Shown here piece after piece: positions 24,380 through 37,449 of a stretch of 64,000 bases of DNA. The stretch's first letter is position 1. Each line of letters opens with the position of its first letter. Under the pieces are notes generated by a model, which was given only the letters and a program-made list of their open reading frames with translations, was not told the DNA's origin and ran no database searches. Both the position numbers and the translations under genes were made by a program. The stretch lies in contig NC_040016.1 of assembly GCF_000972845.2 (NCBI RefSeq), positions 16,034,368-16,098,367 of the forward strand, read 5' to 3'. Source of the DNA: Larimichthys crocea. Taxonomy: Eukaryota; Chordata; Actinopteri; Sciaenidae.

Positions 24380-27300
24380 CATCATAAACAGCTGATGTAT
24401 ATTGCTTTTAACCTCACAGCAAAGTGGTTTTAATATTTGGTATCGTAATCATATCTCAGTTGTGATGCATGGATACTGTAGTTGGAAAACATTAGGGTTT
24501 TATTGCTGTGTGAACATTAGATTTTTTGAAGAGAAGTGTAATCTGGACAGCATTACACGTTTCATTAAGCTTACTTTACCATTGCAATATAACATTGCAT
24601 CATCTTTAGTCTATCATATTCACATTCACAAGAATCAAAGCCTCCCTCTCAAAAGCAATAGAAGCTATGACAGTTTATGAAACTATAGCAACAGGACCAT
24701 AGGTAAGCGTTGAGATAGCATGTAATGATATATTTTTTTTCACCTTTAATCACCTTTGTAGGAATACACGCAGTAATTCCTAGTTCATTTGCATACGTTT
24801 CTGTGTGTTTCTCGAGTGCGCATTCTGCAGCGTGCTTAGGCTGAAGCATGTCATTTACCCTGAAATCATGCCGCATTTTGTAATTACAAAGTAAGCCATA
24901 TTATCCCAAACAGCCTCCCTGAGCTTGGGGTATGACTAAGCCTGTTCTGTGTCTGTGATGCAACGTCAATGCTGAGGAGCTGTTTGTTGTGAAGGTGCAA
25001 TTGTGGCCCGGAAGTGTAGTGCAGTAACTTAGTCACAGTAATGCATAGCCACCGCTCAGGCGCATAATTCAGTGAGTTGTGTTCAGTGTTAAATGAATGA
25101 GGTTGTCGCACACAGACAGACAACATGGGCTTAAAAATCAAACTCAAGCAGATGTCTTCATGTGTGAGAAAGTGTGGAGTATATCTCTAGAATTATTGTT
25201 TGGATAATCAATTTAGCAGGTGGATGATAAATGAGGGACACATTTTTCTGGAAAGGGCAAGGATGAGAGGGAGATGCTTTGGAGAAGATAAATGCAAAGG
25301 ATAAGGAATCAGAGGAAAAGAAAAACACAGTGATGAATAGAGAGAGCATGCTGAAGAGGCAGAAAGGTGAAGGAGAATGGATAGACAGAGGAAGGGTTCA
25401 GCCCAGTAAACAAAGCCACGTTTAACATTTTATAAGTATCTGGCCCCTTAAAGAGGAGATTGCTACTGTAACAGTTGAATAATGGTTTGATGCATTCCCT
25501 TGATCGTATCGAATACCTTAAGCTTTTGTAAGACCATACAAAGGAATTGCACCCATCGAACATCCTGCTTTAATCATTCTGATGGTAGTTCTAGGAGTTG
25601 TCTGCTCACCTGTGTGTGGAACAGAGGTTTATCAGCAGACTTCCAATGCTTTAGTTATTTAATTTGATTATTGGGGAATGCAGAATTGCTTACATGCGAA
25701 GTGAAATTGTTTTGCAAAGAAAGTTCATTGTGTAGAATAGTGAGGACGGCTAACTGTGCTGTGGGAGTAGATACTTTCAAAGGCAGACAGGAGTGGGATG
25801 AACAAATACTAATGGCTAAGACAGATAGCAAATAAACAAAACTGGGCTTCCATTCTGTAAACCAGGATAAAGCCAATTATCGTGTTATTGACAAGATGAC
25901 ATCTTTGCCATCTGTACTTCGTGTCTGCTGCATTTTGTGATGTTGTGTGACAACACACCAGCAGCAGATGCAAATGCATTTAAAATGTTGTTTTTTTAGA
26001 TGTATTTAAATACAGTGTGCTGCTGTTTTTTTTTTTTTTGTAGTATTATTATTATTATTTCATCAAGCTATAAAGCTTTTCCTCATATTTCAAAATTGAC
26101 TTGTACAAAATATTGCAGAAGTCACTATATATATATTTTTAAATGTGTCAACCAAAAGAGCAAAACCACCTTCCTTCATAGCATAGATGCTATACAGATA
26201 TTATTCAGTCTGAGCTGTGCAACATCAGCTTTTGCAACAGTAGTCGTGGGAAAAAGAACAAACAAGGAAATCACATCATTCCTCAAGTATGTTTTCAAAA
26301 GCATAGATCTATTATTTAATCTGAAAAAAAAAAAATAGGCAGAATCTTATATCTGAAATATTCTCAGACTAAATGTGAGTATATTTCACTCATACATAAA
26401 ATAGAAAATGAATAGCTTTCATTAGCTCAAGGCAATCATACATCTCTCACAGTAGTGTCTGATTGATGGACTTATTGTAGTTTATAGTTTCGGCCAACAT
26501 ATTTTTTGGGAATGTGACTTATTAAAGCATGTTATCAGTGTTCTCCAGTTAACAGTGGGACAGTTTCAAGACATTAAAATAAAAAGTAATATAATACCAG
26601 GAGGATTCAAGTTGAGTTTCAAATTATGCCGGAAGGCTTCCACTTTTTAGCCAAAACATCTAATAACTTGGCTCATCATGCTGCTCTGCTTTTTGTTCTT
26701 CTTCTTAAAAAACAAAAAATGAATAGAAAAAAAAATGAATAAATAAATAATTCAAAGATTTTGCATAATGTATTGTCTGCAACTTATATGCTTTGCTTTA
26801 TTGAGGTTCAACATTTTGTTTTTTAGTGTGAAAACAAAGGTGAAGGAAATCAACATAATGAGAAACGTGGGTTTGAATGCGGTTCACCTCCAGAGGAGGA
26901 AACAGAGTGGACGGATGTGATGTGAAAATATCATTCACCAGCTCGTGCTTTGACACTGGCTGCAGATTAACAGTATAAGAGGAGGATGAATTGTCACAGA
27001 GAGGCTTGTGTTAAGGTGAAGTGATCTCCAGGGGCTGTTTGATGTCTGTTCAGCTCACACTGAATCCCATCTCACCTTATTGTGTCCACACAGAGTTCTC
27101 AAAATTGGATCACGGTTGAGTTTTATCTTTCAGTGTCAATGATCACTATTATTACATTAGAAAGGAGGACAACACCCTTGCCAAGAGTCCGTGTCTTTAT
27201 TTCTGTTCTTCAGCACATTTGCATTTTGACTGTTCTCTGTCTTAGAGCAAATATGGCAGAGTCACAGAAAACCTCTGTCCTTTTCTCTTTTGAGTGAGGC

Positions 27301-27634
27301 TTCTTTTTAAAGCAGTTTTGCATTTCTAACAGTAAGACATTTTTTTTATATATATATATTTCTATGTCAACTTTATGAAGAAAGAAGTTTTTATCTCCTT
27401 GTGACTGGAGCCCCTTTGAACTGCACTTTCATAAGGAAGCCTTCTGCGTCTGTTGCATCCAAGTGCAGTCACTCCACCTCCCTCATGAAAGAGGCATTTG
27501 AATTGTAAAGTGTAAAGTGCTTTTCACATTCATTTTCTTGTTCCCATTGAGTGGCTCTGAGTAGAAAATCTAACCTTCTTTTCTTTCTTCTGCTTTTATT
27601 TCATTTTCTGCTTTGGTTGCTTGTCTTGCTTTAG

Positions 27635-27752
27635 CTAATTCACACCATCAGCGTGGTGGATAGAGATGAGCCACAATCGGGACATCGTTTCTACTTCACC
27701 CTGGCCCCGGAAGACTCCAGCAATCGACACTTCACCCTCTGGGATGTCAAAG
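27635..27752 (+). CDS. cdh24: cdh24 exon: core of EC5
   Basis: This 118 bp exon has acceptor TTTAG ending at 27634 and donor GTGAGA at 27753. It enters in phase 0 and leaves after the first base of an Asp codon. It encodes residues 173-211. [20 protein letters not shown] is the EC5 stretch that includes the VDRDEP calcium site. [19 protein letters not shown] is the following hairpin. The size of 118 bp is standard for this exon in type II cadherins. The donor lies only 216 bp upstream of a long TA microsatellite. Confidence 0.95.
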
Positions 27753-27968
27753 GTGAGAAGTCGTATATTGGAGTTGTGTGTGAAGATGCATATTTAAGTG
27801 GCTGTCCTGATGCATGATCAGCATAATTAGATTGTTTAGGGTATAATGGTAAAAGCAGGTGTATTTAAAACTGGTTGTTATACTTTGCATGAGTCGGTGT
27901 GAGCATTGCAAAACTATGCTTGACGAAAGTTCAAGATCATGATGGGAGAGTTTAAATATATTGTTGGC

Positions 27969-28143
<175 letters not shown>

Positions 28144-29519
28144 TTTTTTTTGTACATTTTCCCTGCAATGGTTTTCATGACTAAATGCTAACACTAAGCT
28201 GAGCATTGTTTTCACAGTAATATCATTTTATACATTTATACATTTTCTTTTCTTTGAAATATATTAATGTCCCTAAATACTTTGTTTAACACACTGTTTT
28301 CCTGATTTCTATTACATGGAATGTTAGCTTATATATTTTTCTCAAGTGAGAATATTGCATTTATATATGTATATGTACCTGCACAATGTAAGGAAACATA
28401 AAAATCACTGTGCCTGCCAGTGATGACTTTGCTTTGTCAGGAAGATGTGTTTTTTCGTGCTAGTCTGTGGTTTTGCAAACATGCTTGCAGATCCTCCGTT
28501 TTAGAGATGTGTATCTAAGTGAATGTGACATCCGGTTAAATCAAGATTGATCTGACACCAGGAAAATGTCAGGGGAGCAGCCCGAGCTAGGGAAATGTCA
28601 ACGTGTGCATGCTCACATGTATCAATGGATACACACATAACATTGCGTTACACACACACACACATATACTGTACATACACATGCATAGACAGGCAAGAAG
28701 AGCACTTCATCACGGTTTCATTATTTCCAGCCCTACTTTTGTGATTGTGTGTGTAGATGTGCATAGGTGAACAACTGAAATATAAAACGGTGTAGTGGTA
28801 ACTTGGAAGAATAATTAATGAGTATATTTATGCTTAGATATAAATGTTACTTCTTCTCACTCTAGAACACGTCATGCATTTACACAACACCATAGCATCT
28901 TGTATATATTTTGGTGAAAGACAAATAAAACCCTACACCGCTGTTTTCTTTTTTTCTTCTTTTTTTCACACTGTTGTCTCTCTTCATGGACACATTTGTC
29001 AGCCTGTCACTTTCAATCTGTCACTTATTTTTTTCCCCATCATGGCCTCACATTGCATTCTGTCTCCAAGTCTTGACACGCTATGATGAAAAGGTTTTTT
29101 TTTGTTTTTTTGTTTTTTTTTGCCTCCACCTCCCATGTTGCTAAACTCGTTTAAGTTGTTACTGGTAGTGTGTACAGCATAACCTCATCTTTATCATATA
29201 AATTATGTAGTTACATGATGATCTGCCATCATTTTACCTGTTTTTATTTATTTATTTCTTATTTTTAGCATCCATGAGGAGTTGTACATTGTGCTATAAT
29301 GCAGCCTCATAAAGTGGCTATACTGTAAAAGTCTTTAGGCTGTGATTTATTTATTTATTTAATAAAGCATCCCTTTCTTATGGGGTTCAGGTTCAAGATT
29401 GTCTGCAAAAGAAGCAACATTATTTTTGGCTTAAAGGACGTTACTTCCAATAGTCAGCATTACTTCCTCTTAATGATGGGCACAATCTTACCCTAAACTT
29501 GAACTGCTTCTTATTAGTC

Positions 29520-29739
29520 ACACTAGCTGTGTGGCTGTAGAGATACAGTAGTGGTGTTGTGACTGTTGGTCAATCCACCCTTTTTGGTTGAGGCAGAAAT
29601 ATCCTATAAGCTACTGGACAGATTGGCATGAACATTTGTACAGATATACATGGCCCACGGAGGATATATTCCAATTACTTTAGTGATCCCCTGACTTTTT
29701 ATCTACTGTCAACAGCAGGTCAAAATTTTACTTTTTCTA

Positions 29740-29770
<31 letters not shown>

Positions 29771-29990
29771 CTATATATCTTATAATAATATATCTATATA
29801 TTATATATTTAATGACCAAAACACTTCCAAAACTATGTGCATTCCCATCAGTCTCAGTCCTGTTGTACAGCAGTGAATAAGTAAAACTTTATACTTACTA
29901 AACAGCACGTAAGCCTTGTTAGTGTGAGCATGCTGACATTAGCATTTATTGCAAATCACACCTGTGCCTAAGTAAGTTATGTCTAGTTTT
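29520..29990 (+). mobile_element. Widespread percomorph interspersed repeat, interrupted by AT tract
   Basis: I recognise the order of words: GTGGCTGTAGAGATACAGTA, AGGCAGAAATATCC, CTACTGGACAGATTGGCATG, TTTAGTGATCCCCTGACTTT, CAGGTCAAAATTTTA, AATGACCAAAACACTTCCAA, CATTCCCATCAGTCTCAG, GTGAGCATGCTGACATTAGC and CACCTGTGCCTAAGTA. This is a very common repeat of percomorph fish genomes whose formal name I cannot give. A run of ATATAT/TATCTA at about 29742-29808 splits it just before the AATGACCAAA segment. Confidence 0.75.
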
Positions 29991-31093
29991 AGCCTTGACC
30001 ATGACAATGCCAGCCTTGAAATATGCCGTGAAATTCTAGAAGGCAAAGACAAATTTATTTTGTTGTATATATTAGAGGACATAAGATAGAGGTGGATGAT
30101 CAAACATGGGCACTGGCAACTTTTTAACATTATTCTTTTTTGTCTCATAACTACACAAGATGCCTCCGTCTATACGTATTCACATGGCTTGCAGAAAATC
30201 GTTTTCAACAGCAGACAGCTGTAGAAGAGAATTCTATGTAAAAGTCAAAAGGACAAACTCAGGGGCGTAACGTTCCCGTACATAAACAGTAATATGAAGA
30301 TTGTTCTACATGTGCCAGAGAGGCTCTAGGGCGACATGGATAAGGGTGATATATGTTCGGAGAGATGGATTGCTTGGTATCCTCCTAGCATGTCTACCCA
30401 CAAAGCTTCTCTGACTCTATTTGTCAAAGCCTCCTCCTGTATTCTGTGTTACATTTATCTATGTCTCCAGGAGAGTGCTCATATATACACTGGTTACGTT
30501 TAATTTCAAACAGTGGTTCTCTCGCTCATTTCCTCTGCTGTTTTTGTTTGCTTAAAAAAATAAAAAAAACATGATAAATGTTAATAGCCCAAAAGCGGTT
30601 CACTTCTCAGGAGAAATCATTCACCCCCAAGTTAGACTTGACAATCCGGGCACCCTGGGGTCTCTGAACCATGCATTATTGCATGTTAAATGATTTATTT
30701 AGACTATGTAAAACAAGGATGCTATTTTCTGTCATGTCTTTTTCTTTATCACTTTAGCACTCTGCGATTTCAACCTTCCATTGTTACTTCTGAATGCAAT
30801 GGCAAGCATCTTACATTGTCAAATGTCAAGTCTTGAAAGCTATGATTTGTCTTAACATTTTAAGTAATGTCAAATTGGTCTACATGATCAGTGCTTGCAC
30901 TTTTTCTACTCAGTGCAGTCTTCAATAGAAAGGAGGAAAAATAAGAAGTCTAATGAAAGTACTCAGTGGATGGATTTTCTTCAAATCTACAGCCTAGAAA
31001 AATAAACATCAGTGAGCAGACAGACAGGTTTTGTATTAAGTCACTCATGAGTAATTCTATGCTTTACCTTGTCCTTCTAACACACCCACCTAG

Positions 31094-31243
31094 ACAATAC
31101 AGCTGGCATCCGGACCCAGCGGTCAGGCTTTAACCGCCATGAGCAGAATGTGTACTACCTTCCCATCCTGGTGGTTGACAGCGGGCCTCCCTCCCTCAGC
31201 TCGACAGGCACCCTGACCATTCATGTATGCGGCTGTGACACAG
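31094..31243 (+). CDS. cdh24: cdh24 exon: end of EC5
   Basis: This 150 bp exon has acceptor CCTAG ending at 31093 and donor GTGAGA at 31244. It is phase 1 at both ends and encodes residues 212-261. DNTAGIRTQRSGFNRHEQ and VYYLPILVVDSGPP are the late EC5 strands, and LSSTGTLTIHVCGCD ends with the conserved Cys-X-Cys of the membrane-proximal region. With the next exon it totals 252 bp. As I recall, this region is a single 252 bp exon in many type II cadherin genes, so a 336 bp intron appears to split it here. Whether this is shared by all CDH24 genes I cannot tell. Confidence 0.94.
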
Positions 31244-31579
31244 GTGAGATCTACTGTAGGAGCTGCACCATTACTAGCATTATCATCACTGTCACCTTCT
31301 GCATCAGCAGCAGCAGTGCTAAAAGGTCATCTAGATGCCATTGTTTTGGTCAGCAAACAATTCTTATCAGCTTACATTTGGGGTAAAACAAAATAAGACA
31401 AGGCCACAAATCTGCAGATAAATGGACATCAGCTGTGAGTTCACCTGGGTGAAAATATAATGTATGCATGATAAAAACACAATTTGTCTCTTGATAATAC
31501 AGTGCTTAATCCTCGTCCACTGAACTGACTCATAACCGATGTTGAATCTGTACAGTAAATGCTAATCTTTCTTTTGCAG
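31244..31579 (+). other. cdh24: Short 336 bp intron; retention gives an early stop
   Basis: The donor is GGTGAGAT and the acceptor is CTTTTGCAG. The intron is phase 1. Reading straight through from residue 261 gives 47 further residues and then TAA at 31384-31386, before the membrane segment. No repeat is visible. Confidence 0.9.
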
Positions 31580-31681
31580 AGGGAGCCATTCAGTCCTGCA
31601 ATGCCACAGCCTATGTAATGAGTGCTGCTCTCAGCCCTGGGGCACTTATAGCACTACTGGTCTGCATGCTCATCCTCATAG
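31580..31681 (+). CDS. cdh24: cdh24 exon: membrane-proximal region and first half of the transmembrane helix
   Basis: This 102 bp exon has acceptor GCAG ending at 31579 and donor GTAAGC at 31682. It is phase 1 at both ends and encodes residues 262-295. EGAIQSCNATAYVMSAALSP contains the third conserved Cys of the membrane-proximal region and an N-glycosylation sequon (NAT). GALIALLVCMLILI begins the transmembrane helix, which continues into the last exon. The match to CDH24 (IQSCN, SPGALIALLVC) is close. The small symmetric exon could be skipped in frame, which would remove half of the membrane helix. Confidence 0.93.
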
Positions 31682-33508
31682 GTAAGCAGATGGGTGTGCT
31701 CATGTATGTATGTATGTATATGTATGTATGTATGGGAGTATGAGGAGATAAATGGATGGACGTATGACGGATGGCTTTCTGGATGGATGAGCCTGATTCA
31801 TTATTATTGCTTTTCTGGGGTCATTGCTAGGTTCAACTACTCCTGCAGGACCACCAGGAGCATTATGTTCAATAGTGGTCTCTACTGGTAAAAAGCCAAG
31901 ATTGAGGGCTGCACCTGAAGACATGACTCCATAGCCTCTGCTCATGAAATCATGCAACCAAGCATGTGTCTTTTAATGGATTGACCACTTTTAGGAGTTA
32001 TGTATATTTCACGAAAGACTCTCCACATGCAGTGGCCGAAAGCCGACAAATGACATGAAAAACAAAATCAATTTTTTATACATACTTTTTTTTTTCATTC
32101 AGCCGCTTTCCTGTTAGACATTTTGTTGCTGCTTTTATGAGGAGAGAGCTTTTGTTTAAACAGGGGCACAGATGATGACTGGGTTTATGAATGATATCAA
32201 GCCACTTTGATCCTTGGAACACAGACAGAGATGGAATGAATGGAAGTGAAATGGAGGGAGGGGATGGTTGAGAGAGCAAACAGGCAAAACAGCTGCCTCA
32301 GCACTTGTATACCTCTGGAACAGCAGGCTTTAAATAGACAAAGCTTTCCAGACATCCTCTGATTTTTTTTTTTTTTATATGCGTACGCACATGCTCACGC
32401 CAACATCCACATCCATGGACCCACTCACCCTCTCAGTGACTGAAGAGGTTTAGTATTGTCTTATTTGAAAATTTTATGAGTTACTTTCTGACCCCCCCTC
32501 CCCCACTCCTCAGCATCCCACTCCTCAGTGACAGGACGAAACGACAACGCTGTCACAGTGTTTTGTCCCCCACCCCCACCACCGGCTTGCGCCGATACAT
32601 GTTTTACATCATCCAGGCAGTGAATGATGGATGATTCTGACACCAGGCAGCTCGAACTGTAACTAACATTGCTATCTATTTCTTTTAAGAGCCTTTTCTA
32701 ATGAGAGTCGTTAAAACTCTGCCTCCATTAACCAAACCATCTAGTGGAGTGAACTTCAAAAGCAGGGCATCATTTATTCATCATGGTTTTAAAAGCCTCA
32801 ACAAAAATGTTATGTACAAATCTGAGGCAACCTCTGCTGGCTATAAAAAAAACAGTATTTGGATCTGTACTGTGGTTTTGGTGTTCTGCATTATATGACA
32901 TTCCCTCAGTTACAAACAAATCTCTGGCCTTTAAACTTGTGGAAAGCTAGACGCTGTACAGAGTTACACAGTACAAAGTGTTGTTTCATTTTCTTTTTAT
33001 TGTCTCCTGGTTGATTTGGATGGATACAGTCTGTTACTTTGATGTTGTTTTGTGCAATTATGATTCCGCTAAGGCAATGGTGCAGTGCTGATTCAAATAG
33101 TGTCAGGAACTCAACATCCACACCACTTTGAGTGACTGATACTGATTGGTAGAAAATGGACTGAACCTGCCTCATCAAAGCACTGAAGGACGGGCTAAAT
33201 CAGGGCACCTGGCTTATGCCAGTCATCATATGGACAGCAAAGTCTCAGGGCTGCAGGGTCTAAGATCAGAGGGATGAGCAGTGTTCCCACATCTATCATG
33301 TGGTGTGAATAACAGTCTCGGGAGCGGGACATGAGTGGCATGTGGCAGCAGTCTTAATCGACTGCATATCAACCAACCAACACCTTCCTGTTCCGGCTTT
33401 ACCTACCCACACATGCACACACACACACAGACTCGGCATACTTGTCTACTTGTGTATGTTAAGCACACATTTTCACACTTCGACAAATCACTTGTCCTCA
33501 CACACACA

Positions 33509-33543
<35 letters not shown>

Positions 33544-36500
33544 TTTAACTGCAATTCAATCCGTTTCCTCCATTACTGTGTGCACCTTGTCCTCACGCAC
33601 ACCTACACACACACAGAAACACACGCTTCCTTTCGCACCTCTCACTCTCTCCAGAGGCTGGACCACCTCTATTACATCAATTGTTGGATGATGAGAAAAA
33701 TGAAAACAAATTTCTGCCTAATTACCTTACAAACAAACAGTCCCTCCATCAGTTCATTTATAGCCTGATGTGATGAATCCATTCCATTGCACCGCAGCAT
33801 CTGCATGCATCCATTCCAATTACCTCCCATCTGCTTGTGATGAACTCCTGGGTGGGGGCAACGCAGCGCAGCCCAAGGGTAAATTAACCGTCTTGTCAGG
33901 AACGCTTATCGCAACATCTGCACACATGGGGACCAGTGTTGTATGTATAGGAGGCAGCTATGCGCAGGTACGTATGCGTTCTACAAAGGTAAATTTTGTA
34001 CATGGCATATTAGTATTGCCTGAGGCATGCTAATCTCCAAGTTAGGAGGTTTACAATAGCTTCAAGTTCAAGTATCTGTGTACCCAACAGGCAGTAATGC
34101 TCACGTTATTAGTGGGAGCTTGTCAGAAGTGAGGTCATATGATCGCCTTTGCTTCATAATAAACTTCCACATACTACGCACATGCTCCTTTAATACAATT
34201 AACTGAAGAAAACTGAAATGCATGTATGAGGGAGTGCATGGCACCAAGTTTGCAACCTCCTATTACTCTACTCATTAGTGTGAATTCAGAGTAATTGTCT
34301 TAGCTCTTGTTTAGTATGCATGACAGTGTGAACTGCAATTTACCACAAACCACGACTGTTTCCTCAACCCTGTGGCAATTAATTTGCCCCATTCATGGAG
34401 GAGAAGAAGGCTAAACACAATGGTTACAGACACTGCTTTCCCAATGGAGCCCGGCAAACAATGTAAGAGGAGAATAATGTACATTATCAGTCAGAGATAC
34501 TGCATAATATCCCCATTCAAGATCAGCGAGGCTCTTAAGGCTGGCACAGCTCTTTAGGCAGGGAACACACGGGGTGTTTTCACTCCGCAAGTTATTTTTT
34601 AGGCTATTTACACCAAATGAAGACAATTACCAGGAGCAGCAACAAGTTATTTGTACAGATGACATGCTGGAAATCGATGTTTGGGGGGCTTTTTTGCACT
34701 TTGCTCAGGAGAAAGAAAAGAGTGGTGGAAGGAGATGAAAGCAAAGATGAAATGTGGCATTCCCTGACTTTCAAGGTCACTTTCAAAGAGTACATTTGTC
34801 TATGGGCTTTTTTTTTTCTGCACATAAATACATGTGCTTTAACATGTGTGAATTTGCTGCACACGGCACACAATGTCTTGACAATAATCTAGTTTTACTG
34901 TGATGTGGCCATATCTCATTTTCACAGTGTATGGATGGGTGTTCTGGTGGGTTCAGAGCATCAAACAATGCCAGACAGCACAGGCTCCTTTATAATTGAT
35001 AGTCTTTTTATCTTTGTGAGCTTGTAGGCATTTGTTTTAGGCAACAGGCTATCTGTTCGAGAAGATGCATGGTGCCTACTGGTTAATGATCTAAATGTCC
35101 CTTCATTGGCATCTCTTCAGAGTAGTCGCTCATTGTTCTTGCTAAAAAGAAGAAAAAAGGCTATCTGTCCACTGCTACATAATAACACAGTCCATAACTG
35201 ATCGCCCGCAGGAAACACTTCCCACTGCTAATCAAAACTCAATAATGAAGTAGAAACATTTTCATCTCCTCATCGAAGTACCATCTACTTTTTTTTTTTT
35301 TAATCAGAGAAATGCCTGATTCGTATCACCAATATTTTTTTTTTTGTCAGCATGTATCAGAACTACCTAAAAGCCACTCATACTGTAGCACATGGCAACC
35401 ATCTTGCTACTAATTCAAATAATAATATTATGAAATGAAAGATTAGTGGGCCAATAAACATATTTTTGGAAAGAATCACATTTATTTTGACCCCTTGCAG
35501 ATAATTGAACAAATTAGCGGATCCAGTACCAGCTACTGTGAATTCATGTAATATAAAATAATAAAAGATATTCAAAATGATTCTAATAACATGCTAAACT
35601 GTAGTCGTACAGGCTCGTTTTCTGGTTTGCAATCACCTGATCCCGCTCTTTGACTTTTGTATTTGTAAATCTTGCAAGTAGCACATGCACATATCAATCC
35701 CTGTCCACATCCATCTTTGCTTAAAGAGGCTTAATTGGTGTTTATCCAGAAGACATTTTTCTAAATAGATTTGTTTATTATCTTTCTCATTCTCCCCAGT
35801 GTGCATAATCCATTCATAACTGCCTGTAATATGTTTTCATTGTCATTGAAAATGACATTTGATGTTGCTACAAGTCTGAGGCAAATCTGCCAGTGGAGGT
35901 TTCAGAGAGAAGGGCGCGAACCTGAGGAGAGATGATGGAGTCAGGGGATGGGTGCTAAGCGAGACTTGTATAATCACAAATGTAGGCAGTAATTAAAATA
36001 ACTAAGCTTAAATTAAAGCCTCATTGATTCATCTGTACATACTGCCTTTGTTTTCCAATCGTTTCATTAGGCCAAAACGTGATCCATCTCAATTGTTTTC
36101 CTTTTTTAATCCGGACTTAATTTTCAGAGTCACTTACCCTCTCTTGGTAGGTGGTTTTAAATACTAATGGAACCTTTTTTTTTTTTTTTTTTTCACTCGA
36201 CTTGGATGAGTATTGATATACAGATTGCTCTCCATTAGGCCTTTTGAATCATATTTCTGGGAAAGGCAATCAGGATTGTGAAAAATCAATGCTCATGCAT
36301 TTGAAATGTAAAACTTGATAATATATTATCCTCCCCTGCTGTGCCTTTGTCCTGAGAGGTGGAATCAAAGTTACAATGGTTGCAGTTATAAACTTTCCCA
36401 TTGAAAGTACTTGAAAATCCATCATGTGTATGTTTAATGTGCAGCACTGTGTTTACAGTATACACATTCAGGACATTTATTTTCTTTAGTACTGAATGCC

Positions 36501-36919
36501 CTGAATCTGGGTTTGGTATGTCATTATTCTTAGCAAGATGAAGAGGAATTCCACTTTTGCATGTAAGCTCTTTAAAAACTCAGTCTGCCAATTTGTAATC
36601 CATGTCTACGGTGCAGCAAGAGATTTAAAGCCACAGATTTCAAAACACTTGCTGTAATTACAATTTATAAAATCCTTTAAATGGGAACCTGTCATTCTTT
36701 TGACTTTTATCTCATCCTACTTTTCAGGTGGATCTAACAATTTCATATATAACTTTTATACTGTGACAAAACATAACTGTGCAACACTTAAAAGCCGCAA
36801 GATGTTCTTTCTGAACTTGTCTAAATTACGAATACATATTTGATCATTTGTGTGGAATTCTCATCTTGTTTTTTTGTGCTCTCTCTTTCTCTCTCCTATT
36901 CTGTCTCCTTCTCCACCAG
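31682..36919 (+). other. cdh24: Intron, 5.2 kb
   Basis: It interrupts the transmembrane coding region in phase 1. It holds an ATGT-rich tract at about 31702-31735, a CA microsatellite at 33499-33541 and poly-T runs at 32369-32379 and about 36176-36193. The segment 34340-34570 looks like possible conserved non-coding sequence. The small open frames there, for example 33335-33691, come from the CA repeats. Confidence 0.75.
33499..33541. repeat. (CA)n microsatellite
   Basis: About 21 CA units with one GCGC interruption. Further short CACACA runs lie at 33415-33430 and 33600-33625. Confidence 0.95.
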
Positions 36920-37449
36920 TGCTCGTCTTGCTTATCCTGACCTTGAAACGGCACAGGAAGGGCCAGAGGATGGCAGAGGATGAGGAGGACATGAGGGATA
37001 ACGTCATCAAGTACAATGACGAGGGCGGAGGGGAGCAGGACACTCAGGCATATGACATGAGTGCCCTGAGGAACCTTTATGACTTCCCAGAGGCTAAGAG
37101 CTGTGATTCTGGCCCGGACATCCGCTCACTGCCACAGTGGATACAGGCTAACCGAGTGGGTGGTGGTGCAGAGGGACCTGCAGCAGCGGCGGCAGACTTC
37201 TCCCTATTCAAAGGCTACATCCGAAAGAAGGTGGAACAGGCTGATGCTGACCTGTCGGTGCCACCGTATGACTCCTTCCAGACGTACGCCTTTGAGGGCA
37301 CCAGTTCACCAGCGCTTTCACTCAGCTCCATCCACACGCTGTCCACCACTTCGGAGCAGGATTTCTCCTACCTCAGCGACTGGGGACCACGTTTCAGGCA
37401 ACTGGCGGGCTACTACGCTCCAGGGAATCCTGATGAAGAAGGGTCCTAG
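36920..37449 (+). CDS. cdh24: cdh24 last coding exon: transmembrane end and cytoplasmic tail
   Basis: The acceptor is CTCCACCAG ending at 36919 and the stop is TAG at 37447-37449. It encodes residues 296-471. VLVLLILTL completes the membrane helix, and KRHRK is the stop-transfer cluster. MRDNVIKYNDEGGGEQDT matches the juxtamembrane p120-catenin binding core. YDMSALRNLYDF follows. A less conserved, Ala/Gly-rich linker (about residues 352-375, with a run of five Ala) leads to DADLSVPPYDSFQTYAFEG and the Ser-rich segment plus DFSYLSDWGPRFRQLAGYY, the beta-catenin binding region that ends classical cadherins. YDMSALR and SFQTYAFEG single out CDH24. The exon is more GC-rich than its surroundings, as expected for coding sequence. 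The open frame shown by 37079-37573 is a +1 shadow. Confidence 0.96.

Larger units (their letters stand above)
13118..27634 (+). other. cdh24: Intron, 14.5 kb
   Basis: This is the largest intron visible. It holds ATT and ATCT microsatellites at 15316-15618, a perfect 41 bp tandem duplication at 21032-21113, a hAT-like element at 23192-24371, and short runs such as poly-A at 20279-20291, poly-T at 26029-26039 and (CACAT)4 at 19833-19852. The segments 14700-15290 and 17030-17460 look like candidate conserved non-coding sequence by composition. No gene of its own is supported. Confidence 0.75.

Noticed and set aside
33335..33691. 118-codon Thr/His-rich open frame
   Set aside because: It is produced by CA microsatellites.
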